Part shown: in pieces, positions 40,724 through 49,191 of the stretch | Numbering within the stretch: position 1 is the stretch's first letter | Layout: each line of letters begins with the position of its first letter | NCBI GenBank assembly: GCA_943355055.1 | Contig: CALREA010000004.1 | Coordinates: 1 to 64,000 of the forward strand | DNA from: Candidatus Peribacteria bacterium | GTDB taxonomy: Bacteria > Patescibacteriota > Gracilibacteria > UBA1369 > UBA12463 | DNA: 64,000 bases | Reading direction: 5' to 3' | Notes under the pieces: generated by a model | What the model was told of the DNA's origin: nothing | Database searches by the model: none | Seen by the model: the letters and a program-made list of their open reading frames with translations, nothing else | Program-made: the position numbers and the translations under genes

Positions 40724-41965
40724 CACATGCCTATACTCCTTCGGCTGCCAAACAAACTCGTAATCAAACGCCTGCTCCTGGCGATAGAGCATGAATAACT
40801 CACGACCATTACCCTCAGCCAGGAAAGAAACTTCTACATACTGCTTATTCTTACGCTCAACCTTTAACGAGGAGTAATCACGATCCTTAGCCAAATAAAC
40901 AAGAGCCTCCTTGGCAAAACTTTCCTTTTGAGCCTGATTGAAATCCGCACTAAATTCAACGCGTTTATCAGCGAGTAGTCGTTCCACTCTGGCATTTTCA
41001 CTAAAAAATTTAAAGTACCCCGTTGTTCCAACGACAAGAATCAAAACAACAACAGCGACACCCTGAAGCTTCCTCAAAAGAATGCGTCCCAACGACTCAT
41101 CATCATCATAAAATTCTTGATCAATATCCTCAACGTTTTTCTGTTCTTGCGCGATCACTCGAGCCCGTGGTGGTGTCTGTTGCGTAGTAGGCAACACAAA
41201 ATCCGGTTCACGCTGCATTGGTTGAGGTGAAGCAACGGCCGAATCCTGAGCAGGCTCCTGTGGCTTGTAAAAATTCTGAGCTGAGGCACGGGCGAATTGT
41301 TCCATAAAAAGTTCACGTAAAGAAGTAAGTATCTCCTGATCCACGACAATATTTTCATGTTCTCTCGCCTTCTTCAAGAGCGATGCCGTACTACCAAAAT
41401 ACGAAGTAATGTGCGATAATGAAAATCCTTTCTGCTGCGAAGTAGCAGCGCTCACCACATCTTTGGCTTTCTTCAGCGCGTCATAATGCAGTGTCGTGCA
41501 CTCTTCTTCTCTCATTCCCATGACAATGGCACGATCTACCACGCTCAGCTCCTCAAAAAACGTGAGCCACAAAACTTCTCTTTCTTTGTACGCGAGCTCA
41601 CGATAGAAGCTTTTCAGAATCTCCTCTCTCCTGATAGAGCGACTACCCGAATCGGTTTTAATGTCATATACATCATGCAAATCGCCAATCCTTTTCGCGG
41701 AATCTCCAGCAGCCGCGGAACCACTCGAAGTAGGCTGTGACTGAATAGAAAAAAACTCATACGCCCACTTATACAAATCCAAGAGTGTAATAGTCTCATC
41801 ACGCTTCATCTCGTCAAACGCATTTTCATACAACGATTTCATAATAAACGCGATCACCGGCTTGGTCGAAGCACGTCTCGCGCAATACAAATACAGCGGC
41901 GAAAAAGTCTGCCCATACAGCCCCCAAAACTTCTCTACGTACTGATCTTGGCTAAGAATTCCCAT
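40712..41965 (-). CDS. Membrane-anchored sigma-70/ECF-like protein
   Basis: This 417-residue protein has an unusual layout. Residues 1-75 (YVEKFWGLYGQTFSPLYLYCAR, LYKWAYEFF) resemble a degenerate sigma region 2. Residues 120-170 (FYRELAYKEREVLWLTFFEELSVVDRAIVMGMREEE, LKKAKD) resemble region 4 with its helix-turn-helix. A Pro/Gln-rich linker, one membrane helix (299-321, VAVVVLILVVGTTGYF) and a 95-residue outer domain follow. It could be a sigma factor tethered to the membrane by its own sensor, but region 2 is too weak to prove RNA polymerase binding. Confidence 0.55.
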   Translation of the reverse strand: MGILSQDQYVEKFWGLYGQTFSPLYLYCARRASTKPVIAFIMKSLYENAFDEMKRDETITLLDLYKWAYEFFSIQSQPTSSGSAAAGDSAKRIGDLHDVYDIKTDSGSRSIRREEILKSFYRELAYKEREVLWLTFFEELSVVDRAIVMGMREEECTTLHYDALKKAKDVVSAATSQQKGFSLSHITSYFGSTASLLKKAREHENIVVDQEILTSLRELFMEQFARASAQNFYKPQEPAQDSAVASPQPMQREPDFVLPTTQQTPPRARVIAQEQKNVEDIDQEFYDDDESLGRILLRKLQGVAVVVLILVVGTTGYFKFFSENARVERLLADKRVEFSADFNQAQKESFAKEALVYLAKDRDYSSLKVERKNKQYVEVSFLAEGNGRELFMLYRQEQAFDYEFVWQPKEYRHVLAV

Positions 41966-42059
41966 GGAGATAAAATAAGGAGGCTATTATTCCACAATTG
42001 GCACTCAGGCGCAAGCTAAAACCCAAAACGCTAATTTGGTCAAATTTCAGCTTTGCGAA

Positions 42060-42980
42060 CTACACCCCCATCTCCACCTCCCGATGCAGCGCCGCAAGCT
42101 CTCTGGCTCTCATGGTTTTATCTCCATATCGATACACCATTTTGGCATTATTTTTCCATTTATGCATCGTGAGTAAAGCGTGGGAAAGCTTCGGATATTT
42201 GGTAATCAAATTTCCAAACTTCGCGACAGAAGCGGAAGCACGTCCAAATTTCGCTGACTTAGCGAGTAAATTCGCGACCTTGCCCACCTTCGCAGTCAGC
42301 ATAGCAACCTCCGTGGCTTTCGCCGCACCCTTCGCCACTCTTCCGGCCTCGGAAGCAGCCGTCGTAGCGCCAGCCGTACCCAATCCGGCAACATCCAGCG
42401 CGAGAAACGCGACACCCGTCAGCGCATGCCACGCCCTCTTCCCACCTTCGAGTTTCTGCCCCGAGGCCGTCTTGCCCAGCGCGGCTTCTCCGGTGATTTT
42501 TGCCGAACCGACCACCGGAATCATATCAATCGCCGACGAAACAACATCCGCCTTTGCATATTTTTTCAAATCGTCAGAGAGTTGCTTGAAATTTACCGCA
42601 TCTCCCATAATAGAAAGAACCTGTGCGCGTAGCGCCTCATCCGGTACGGATTCAAGCTTTTTCATCTCTTCCTCCATGAAAGTCACTAACACTTCCACCG
42701 ACCCCCGTTCATCTCCTCCTGTCTTTTTCTCAGCGGATGTGCGCAAAACTTCATCAAGTCTTGGCGACAACTCCTCAAGATAACTGGCAAGTTCCGGACT
42801 ATCCTCGCGAACCATTTCCGGAATCGCATCTTTCAAATCCTGAAAATCCTTTTCCTCCATCTCAATACCCTCATCCTTCAAAATAGCATTCAGCTCGTCA
42901 TCCGACGGAATATCAATTTGGTCAACGTCGCCATCGACAGCATTATCGGCCGGAACAATATCATCAGGATTCTCATTCAT
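42060..42980 (-). CDS. Acidic protein with a pre-toxin-like (PT-TG) segment
   Basis: The protein has 306 residues with no signal peptide. The first 140 are acidic and helical. Residues 145-200 (DMIPVVGSAKITGEAALGK, then LEGGKRAWHALTGVAFLALDVAG) follow the pattern of the pre-toxin TG domain found before toxin modules in secreted polymorphic toxins. The Ala/Lys-rich C-terminus (KVGKVANLLAKSAKFGRASASV) could bind membrane or nucleic acid. No known toxin domain or immunity gene is evident. It neighbours the sigma-like gene (94 nt apart, same strand), so co-transcription is possible. Function unknown. Confidence 0.5.
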   Translation of the reverse strand: MNENPDDIVPADNAVDGDVDQIDIPSDDELNAILKDEGIEMEEKDFQDLKDAIPEMVREDSPELASYLEELSPRLDEVLRTSAEKKTGGDERGSVEVLVTFMEEEMKKLESVPDEALRAQVLSIMGDAVNFKQLSDDLKKYAKADVVSSAIDMIPVVGSAKITGEAALGKTASGQKLEGGKRAWHALTGVAFLALDVAGLGTAGATTAASEAGRVAKGAAKATEVAMLTAKVGKVANLLAKSAKFGRASASVAKFGNLITKYPKLSHALLTMHKWKNNAKMVYRYGDKTMRARELAALHREVEMGV

Positions 42981-43029
42981 AAAAAAATCGTTAAGGAATA
43001 TACAAAACGATTATAAAGATTAATACACG

Positions 43030-44025
43030 TTACGCAACAGCTACCAACCTCTCCGCAAGGACAGCCTCCATTTCATCAAATATGCACTCAACGTCTACGA
43101 GCGTATCGCATTTCATAATTTTCTCCACATACATTTTCGCCCCTTCGAATCCCTTGATATACGATGCCAAGTGCTTACGCAGCTCACGAATCGCCTTTAC
43201 CTCATTTGACCCTTCTACCGCAAATCGAACATGCTGACGAATTAACGGCAACTTCTCAAGCATCCCGGCAGGCCGCACGTATATCTCGCTCCTGAACGCC
43301 GCAGCAACCTCCGCGATTAACCATGGATCACCCAACGTAGCACGACCAATCATCACTCCATCCAGATTTCCTAATCGCCCATGCGCATCAGCAACCGATT
43401 TGATATCACCATTCCCGATGACGTTTATTCCCAACTCCCTCTTCGCCAAATAAATCGGCTCCCAGTCCGCCACTCCGGAGAAAGCCTGAGTGCGAGTGCG
43501 TCCGTGCAGTGATAATAATTTTGCGCCTGCATCCACAACTCCCTTACAAAAGCCCATAAACCGCTTCTCGTCATAGCAGTCATACCCAAGTCGCGTCTTC
43601 ACAGAAACAGGAACCGAAACCGCTCGACTCAAACTATGAACGATTTCCGCGGCCAATTGTGGATTTTTCAGTAACGCCGATCCGCACTCATTTGAAGTAA
43701 TTTTACAGGTCGGACAACCCATATTAATATCAATCCCTGCGATCCCCATATCTTCCAAAATCTTCCCCGCCTCCGCGAAAAACTCTGTCTCCTTACCAAA
43801 TAATTGCATAATAAGCGGAAACTCATCGGGATGCCAATCCAACATCCGATACGACTCACGACTCTTGTGATGGATAGCCGCCACGCTCGTCAGCTCAGAA
43901 AAACAAACCACATTCTCCGTCCCGCTCAACATCTTCACGGAGCGACGATACGCAGAATCCGTATACCCCGCCAGTGGAGCCAGCGCGACAATCGGTCTCG
44001 GCAATGTATCCCAGGAAAATTTCAT
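43030..44025 (-). CDS. dus: tRNA-dihydrouridine synthase
   Basis: The ATG at 44025 (MKFSWDTLPRPIVALAPLAGYTDSAYR) is preferred; 331 residues. This FMN TIM-barrel enzyme reduces uridines in tRNA. Family marks are APLAGYTD, VCFSELTS, PLIMQLFGKE, GIDINMGCPTCKITSNECGSALL with the catalytic Cys, VSVKTRLGYD, LSLHGRTRTQAFSG, IGNGDIKS, and VMIGRATLGDPWL. Which tRNA position it modifies cannot be told. Confidence 0.95.
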   Translation of the reverse strand: MKFSWDTLPRPIVALAPLAGYTDSAYRRSVKMLSGTENVVCFSELTSVAAIHHKSRESYRMLDWHPDEFPLIMQLFGKETEFFAEAGKILEDMGIAGIDINMGCPTCKITSNECGSALLKNPQLAAEIVHSLSRAVSVPVSVKTRLGYDCYDEKRFMGFCKGVVDAGAKLLSLHGRTRTQAFSGVADWEPIYLAKRELGINVIGNGDIKSVADAHGRLGNLDGVMIGRATLGDPWLIAEVAAAFRSEIYVRPAGMLEKLPLIRQHVRFAVEGSNEVKAIRELRKHLASYIKGFEGAKMYVEKIMKCDTLVDVECIFDEMEAVLAERLVAVA

Positions 44026-44053
44026 AGCGCGACCAATGTACACGCATCATGGC

Positions 44054-44593
44054 TTACGGCCAAGGCTTTCCGTCAATATAAAGTTGCTTTAGCACGGACG
44101 ATCCATCGCTATCCACGGCAACTTTGATAAAAGCCTGCCGATCAGGAGCCCACGTATTGAATATCTGCCCCTTCCCCTCCGGAATGAAATACTGCTCGAT
44201 GCCATATTCCAGACGATACGTAGGGGTTTTGTGGGAACCCTGCGCGGGAATATCAACACTCATAATCCTGCCTTTCAAGAAAATTCCATCAGCAGGTTTT
44301 GTACGACGAAGCTCTCCCGGAAAAGCAAATCCGGCGGACTCAACAACCGGCACATAGACTGTTTCACCTTCACGAAACTGCTCCTCGTCACGATAGTAGT
44401 ATCCGGAAACCGTCGATAAATCATGTCGATACGTGACATAATCTCCCCTCAGTGGATCGCGCGGATCAACAGGCAAGAGATGAATCAAAATCTCCCCGCC
44501 ATCAGCAAGCGTGATTAATTTTACAATAATCATACCGGCGATAATAATCACCTGCAATACTACGGCAAGCCCGATTTTCATATTTTTATTCAT
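44054..44593 (-). CDS. GDYXXLXY-type envelope protein
   Basis: The 179-residue protein has an N-terminal membrane helix (IGLAVVLQVIIIAGMIIVKL) and an outer domain with DPRDPLRGDYVTYRHD, the namesake GDY motif of this family. Such proteins are usually encoded beside a DUF2157 membrane protein, as here: the upstream gene overlaps by 8 nt. Function unknown. Confidence 0.8.
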   Translation of the reverse strand: MNKNMKIGLAVVLQVIIIAGMIIVKLITLADGGEILIHLLPVDPRDPLRGDYVTYRHDLSTVSGYYYRDEEQFREGETVYVPVVESAGFAFPGELRRTKPADGIFLKGRIMSVDIPAQGSHKTPTYRLEYGIEQYFIPEGKGQIFNTWAPDRQAFIKVAVDSDGSSVLKQLYIDGKPWP

Positions 44594-46199
44594 GCTTTAT
44601 ATCGGGGTCAATATCTGCGATCATACGACGACGCGTCCGCTCCATCAACCAGCCGACTCCGAAGAGCAACAAGCCCGCTCCGATAAAAAACAAACTCTTG
44701 TCCAAAAAAGTGAAGAACCAGTCGGAGTATTTAACAAGAACAAACAAGAACATGCCGCCAACCCCCAGATTAATCATCCACGGCTCGCGTCGATGATAAC
44801 CAAGGGCGATAACTCCGATGAGCTGAGCGATTGTAAGTAAATTAAACATAATTGCCATCAAAAAACCTGATGGAGAAAGAATGCTATAGCTAGCAAATAA
44901 GGAGAATGAAGGAAGAATAAGGAGAATGAGGAAGAGAGCCACATGCACCACCAGCGTCAAACTTTCGTAGAGAGGCAATCTTGCTCGTATCAAACTCACC
45001 CCAAGCCCTGCGAGAAGCACGGCATACGCGATAACCATGTGCCAAGACGTAGCTACGGAGCCTCCTTCACTCATGAAAACAAGACTCTGAAGACCACCCT
45101 GCATGGAAAAGAAGAATAAATTGCCAACCAGAAACACTGTGCCAAACAGAGAAAATATACGACCGAAACGCTGATACAGACGGCCCGATACCACAAACAG
45201 CGCGGCGATAACCACATATCCGACATATACGGAAAAGGGTTCAATGCTAAGCGGAGAAACCCACGCTGACGCCTGTGCACCCCACCATACCAGAAGAGTA
45301 ACGACCGAAAGAATAAACGAAAAAACCGTAGTGAAATAATACGCCACAATCGCACCAACAAGAGACATGAATAAAGCAATCGTTCTCCACGAAAACGGAT
45401 CACCGATATCGGCATTAATACCAAGAAGTGTCACGCCACAGAAAAATACAAAAAGTAACAGGTAAAACTCATGCAACGTATTCCCTTCCCTCGCCGGCTC
45501 TTCCGTCGATCTCTTGGACAAAAAATAACCTGCCCCCCACAAGGCGATGGTCGTAAGTACTAATAAAAAAGTAGAAGTCGTGAAAAAAACGCGATATCCG
45601 AACATGCCGGTAAAAAGCTCTAGCGCGTGCCCGAAAGCCGCAGAAAAGCCTAAAACAAGCGCAAGCGCAAAGTGCGTACCGGACCGTAATGCGAACGCCA
45701 TCGCTAAAGAACCAAACATCCAAAGAAGTAATCCATCCGGCCAATTCGCGCGAACATGAAACATCTGGGCGATGAGGAAAATTCCGGCGCCATAGATCAA
45801 TGTGCCAAGGAGATAAAAGGCGTTCGCAACCTTCTCGAGCTGTCTCTTCTCCTGAAGATACCAACCCAAGCCATATGACATCAACATTGATAAAACGATA
45901 ATTCCAATCTTCATAACCTTCGTCATTTCAACCCAATTCGCAGCAACAAAGGAAAAAATTCCCGCCCCAATCAATATGGCCCCGAAAATAACAATCGTAT
46001 GAACACTCCGTTTGCCAGAATCCTCCTTGCTACCATGCGCCTTAGCTTCAGAAAAAGCCTTCTGTATCATCTCAACCGTCTCATTTTCCTTAAGCAATGA
46101 AAGATATATTGTTTCAACTGAATCACCCTTAGAAAGACTAGTATAAATATATTCAACCAGCTGGTGATGACTACGCTTAGCGAAATTAAAGTGCGCCAT
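44586..46199 (-). CDS. DUF2157 multi-pass membrane protein
   Basis: The ATG at 46199 (MAHFNFAKRSHHQLVEYI) is preferred, giving 537 residues; the track ORF runs back into the divergent permease gene. An N-terminal helical cytosolic domain of about 90 residues precedes HTIVIFGAILIGAGIFSFVAANW, the typical DUF2157 start, and about 14 further membrane helices. It pairs with the GDYXXLXY protein. A role in the envelope is assumed but unproven. Confidence 0.8.
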   Translation of the reverse strand: MAHFNFAKRSHHQLVEYIYTSLSKGDSVETIYLSLLKENETVEMIQKAFSEAKAHGSKEDSGKRSVHTIVIFGAILIGAGIFSFVAANWVEMTKVMKIGIIVLSMLMSYGLGWYLQEKRQLEKVANAFYLLGTLIYGAGIFLIAQMFHVRANWPDGLLLWMFGSLAMAFALRSGTHFALALVLGFSAAFGHALELFTGMFGYRVFFTTSTFLLVLTTIALWGAGYFLSKRSTEEPAREGNTLHEFYLLLFVFFCGVTLLGINADIGDPFSWRTIALFMSLVGAIVAYYFTTVFSFILSVVTLLVWWGAQASAWVSPLSIEPFSVYVGYVVIAALFVVSGRLYQRFGRIFSLFGTVFLVGNLFFFSMQGGLQSLVFMSEGGSVATSWHMVIAYAVLLAGLGVSLIRARLPLYESLTLVVHVALFLILLILPSFSLFASYSILSPSGFLMAIMFNLLTIAQLIGVIALGYHRREPWMINLGVGGMFLFVLVKYSDWFFTFLDKSLFFIGAGLLLFGVGWLMERTRRRMIADIDPDIKHE

Positions 46200-46236
46200 G
46201 TCCGAAGCATACAGCAGAAACTTTACATTTGAAAAC

Positions 46237-48015
46237 ATGAATGTAAAATACCCCGGCCACATCATCCCAGATCTCATGCACAACCCACTGAAAAAACACA
46301 AACTCGGAGAAGTCGCCGCTACCTCGATATGCGGAAATGACATCATGAGCTCGGTATTATACGTATCAGGAATCGCCATTGGAACCTCCGGTATGTACGC
46401 GCCAATAATACTGCTCGCCATTGGAGGAGTTTTACTGCTCTATAGGGGTGTATATCGCGAAGTCGTAGAATCACTTCCCGTAAATGGAGGAACCTACAAT
46501 GCCCTGCTCAACGGCACATCAAAAAATATTGCCGCCACAGCGGGAGTTCTCACGATACTTTCATATGTAGCCACGTGTGTAATCTCCGGAAAAACAGCTG
46601 TAGAGTATCTTGGAACCATCGTAAACATTCCCATCATTCCGGTAACCATCGCCGTTCTGATATTTTTTGCCGCACTGGTAATCTCGGGAGTGAAAGACTC
46701 GGCAAAAATCGCTATCGGCATTTTCTTTCTCCACCTCACCACTCTCGTGGCTTTTGTGATTCTGGGAGCCTATTATCTCTATCACAATCCGAATCAGTTC
46801 CACATAAATCTCGAGCACACCAAAATCCTCACCCAAGATTACTCTCTAGCCATCCTCCTTTTCCTCGGCTTCGCCTCATCATTACTCGGCGTATCCGGCT
46901 TCGAGAGTTCCGCAGACTTCGTCGAGGAACAAGATAAGGGAGTCTTCAAAAAAACACTCACCAACATGCTGCTCGGAGTCGTCATCTTCAACCCGCTGGT
47001 AGCGCTCCTCTGTCTAGGGATTTCCGACATGTCGGAAATAGCAAAATTCTCTAACTTTCTCCTCGCGGGAGAGGCAAAGATAGTAGGTGGAACCATATTC
47101 CAATATATCGTAGTTATCGATGCATTCCTCGTCCTTTGCGGAGGTGTTCTCACGGGATTTATCGGTGTCTCGGGTCTCATCAACCGCATGTCCCAAGACG
47201 AAGCTCTCCCTATTTGGTTTGCCAAGAGAAATATAAAACGATCCTATCCTCGCATCGTGATAACCTTTCTCATACTTTGCATATCTATCCTCCTGTCTAC
47301 CGGAGGCAATCTCAAAGCTCTTGCCGGCGTATACGCCATCAGCTTCCTCTCAGTAATGAGCATGTTCGCTATCGGCAATATCATTCTAAAAATCACACGT
47401 CCTGATTTGCGCAGGCTCTACACCTTTCCCATGGTACTCGTCATTCTCGCCTTTACCACCACTTTCACGGGGCTGATTGGAAACATCATGATGGACGTGA
47501 ACAATTTAATATTCTTCGTGTTCTATTTTTTCCCGGTAATGTTGATCGTTCGCGCCTACATTTACCGCGATTATATCGTCGCATTTTTCTACAATCACAC
47601 GGCTCCGAATACTCTTCTTCACAAATTATTCCGAGTTGTTTTCCGCAACGTAGTACGAGGAACGTATATTCTCTTCATCCATCGAGCAGACAGACTCTTC
47701 AACACGCTGAAATATATCAACGCTAACGAAGCGGGTCGCCATGTAATAATTCTTCACTGCAAAGACGACACGGACGAGGTAAATACCGCAGTATGGCACG
47801 ACCTCAAAACGCTTGTACCGCTCATACCAAAAGCCGGAGTATTCCAGCATCTTCGTCTCGACCTTCACCAGATAGAGGGCGAGTTCGGCCCGGAAACAAT
47901 CCACAAAGCATCGGTAAAATACGACATTCCCAAAAACCGCATCTTCATCGGCACCATTCACCACAACCACAAGTTCATGTATGAAGATCTGGGCGGAGTG
48001 AGAATTATCGTCTAA
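46237..48015 (+). CDS. APC-family amino acid permease with C-terminal soluble domain
   Basis: The ATG at 46237 is preferred to 46198, because TACATT lies 7 nt before it and the upstream start would touch the divergent gene. About 592 residues: HKLGEVAATSICGNDIMSS opens a 12-helix permease (GGTYNALLNGTSKN, GFASSLLGVSGFESSADFVEE). A C-terminal cytosolic region of about 150 residues (HVIILHCKDDTDEVNTAV..., IHHNHKFMYEDLGGVRIIV) looks like a small sensor or USP-like domain. Substrate unknown. Confidence 0.8.
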   Translation: MNVKYPGHIIPDLMHNPLKKHKLGEVAATSICGNDIMSSVLYVSGIAIGTSGMYAPIILLAIGGVLLLYRGVYREVVESLPVNGGTYNALLNGTSKNIAATAGVLTILSYVATCVISGKTAVEYLGTIVNIPIIPVTIAVLIFFAALVISGVKDSAKIAIGIFFLHLTTLVAFVILGAYYLYHNPNQFHINLEHTKILTQDYSLAILLFLGFASSLLGVSGFESSADFVEEQDKGVFKKTLTNMLLGVVIFNPLVALLCLGISDMSEIAKFSNFLLAGEAKIVGGTIFQYIVVIDAFLVLCGGVLTGFIGVSGLINRMSQDEALPIWFAKRNIKRSYPRIVITFLILCISILLSTGGNLKALAGVYAISFLSVMSMFAIGNIILKITRPDLRRLYTFPMVLVILAFTTTFTGLIGNIMMDVNNLIFFVFYFFPVMLIVRAYIYRDYIVAFFYNHTAPNTLLHKLFRVVFRNVVRGTYILFIHRADRLFNTLKYINANEAGRHVIILHCKDDTDEVNTAVWHDLKTLVPLIPKAGVFQHLRLDLHQIEGEFGPETIHKASVKYDIPKNRIFIGTIHHNHKFMYEDLGGVRIIV

Positions 48016-48017
48016 TG

Positions 48018-48088
48018 AAAAATCGGGAACAAAATCGCAATCGGGATCGGGATCGCAATCGGGATCAAATTTTTGTTACACAAAAATT
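48018..48088 (-). repeat. Palindromic element, type C, next to the tmRNA 3' end
   Basis: Read on the minus strand: hairpin AATTTTTGT ... ACAAAAATT, then GATCCCGATTGCGATCCCG repeats. It lies 1 nt after the tmRNA CCA, so the hairpin may also end the tmRNA transcript. The GATTGCG.TCCCGATCCC stretch is shared with the element in holB. Confidence 0.6.
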
Positions 48089-48089
48089 C

Positions 48090-48528
48090 TGGTGGAGATG
48101 CCGGGAGTTGAACCCGGGTGCAAAAGAAGAATGGGCATACGTCTACAAATCATAGTCCGCTCTTATTTACTTCGCATGTGATAGAGAGTGGACCAAAAGC
48201 CACGCGCGAAGGGCTATAGGTTTTTGTGCATGTATCGTAACTCCTCAATACACACCTTAGTTTAGAAGTATTACGCCCGATAGAACCGCCTAAACATCAG
48301 TTCTATAAGACGCCCTCCGAAAAAATTCAGAGAGAACAATAAGACGAGAATTAAACAAGAGCTGGAGTCCTCGAAAAAGATCGAAGAAGAGCAATTGTCC
48401 TAGACTCGCCGTTATCGGCAGTTGTATCTGCAATTAGTTTGCGCCAGACGTTGATAACGGTCGGACTGGCGCAACGGCCGGATCGCAGTATACCTACCCG
48501 TTTCTTCTGTCGAATGCCGGACATCCCC
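48090..48528 (-). ncRNA. ssrA: tmRNA (transfer-messenger RNA)
   Basis: The 5' end GGGGATG pairs over 7 bp (one G-U) with CATCTCC before the encoded ACCA 3' end. Next to it is a T arm of 5 bp with loop TTCAACT, and the 5' side carries ATTCGACAG, the conserved tmRNA D-arm sequence. From a GCA resume codon at 48431, 97 nt from the 5' end, an ORF of 26 codons runs to TAA at 48353-48351. The tag begins ADTTADNGES and ends RTPALV, longer than usual and without the common ALAA end. smpB is at 3.7 kb. The 177-codon track ORF here is a shadow. Confidence 0.93.
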
Positions 48529-48618
48529 ACGTGTAAAAGAACCAATACGCTCAATATTTTACAAAGAGCATAGGTGAATATACCATATTGGATTTTGGCC
48601 GTAAAGAGCCGAAAAACA

Positions 48619-49095
48619 CTAAAAACCGACCGCAAGGTGAGCAGTAGCGGCCGGCTGGATATTACCCCTTGTCGCAAAGACACTCGGACCAACGGAAACC
48701 CCCAATACATCATTAACTTGAACACCGACAAGTCCGGTAATCTTGATAATCGGATCAATACTGGAGCCAACGAGCTCAGCACCGGCACCAACCTCCCCGA
48801 CGACAAAAAATGGCTTGGAAATAGTTTTATGAAATGTACCAATCGCCTCCACTCCTCCTGCAAATTTACCATGATAATCAGCACCTAGCCCAATAGCAGC
48901 GCCAACAGACCAGTGGTGCATCACTTCACGAGTATAGAGAATCGACGACAAGGTCTTATGTGCATCCGCATCAACACCAAAAGCCAGATGGTGATGATGT
49001 GCATGTGGGGCAGAATGATCTTCCGCTTGAGCCTGAGAGGGTAACAAGGCGCTTCCGGCGAGAATCAAGCCTGCGGCAGTATTTTTAATATTCAT
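48619..49095 (-). CDS. Secreted His-containing protein of unknown function
   Basis: The 158-residue protein has a signal peptide (AAGLILAGSALLPSQAQA, cut before Glu25), then a His-rich stretch (HSAPHAHHHH) that may bind metal. The rest is Gly/Val-rich with alternating residues (VGAAIGLGADYHGKFAGGVEAIG, VVGEVGAGAELVG) and ends in AVGF, similar to small beta-barrel outer-membrane-like proteins, although these cells are not expected to have an outer membrane. No family. It lies upstream of tmRNA on the same strand, 90 nt away. Confidence 0.65.
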   Translation of the reverse strand: MNIKNTAAGLILAGSALLPSQAQAEDHSAPHAHHHHLAFGVDADAHKTLSSILYTREVMHHWSVGAAIGLGADYHGKFAGGVEAIGTFHKTISKPFFVVGEVGAGAELVGSSIDPIIKITGLVGVQVNDVLGVSVGPSVFATRGNIQPAATAHLAVGF

Positions 49096-49191
49096 AGAAA
49101 GATATTATAGCAATAATTTATACTTTTGTCAAGAACACTTGATATAAGTATTATATCTGACAAATAGAAAATATTAAAGCCTAATTGAAGA

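Noticed and set aside
44124-44840. Plus-strand ORFs opposite the GDYXXLXY and DUF2157 genes
   Set aside because: They are antisense to genes with clear family motifs.
48351-48884. 177-codon minus-strand ORF
   Set aside because: It runs through the secreted-protein gene in another frame and into tmRNA. Only its last 26 codons are real, as the tmRNA tag.
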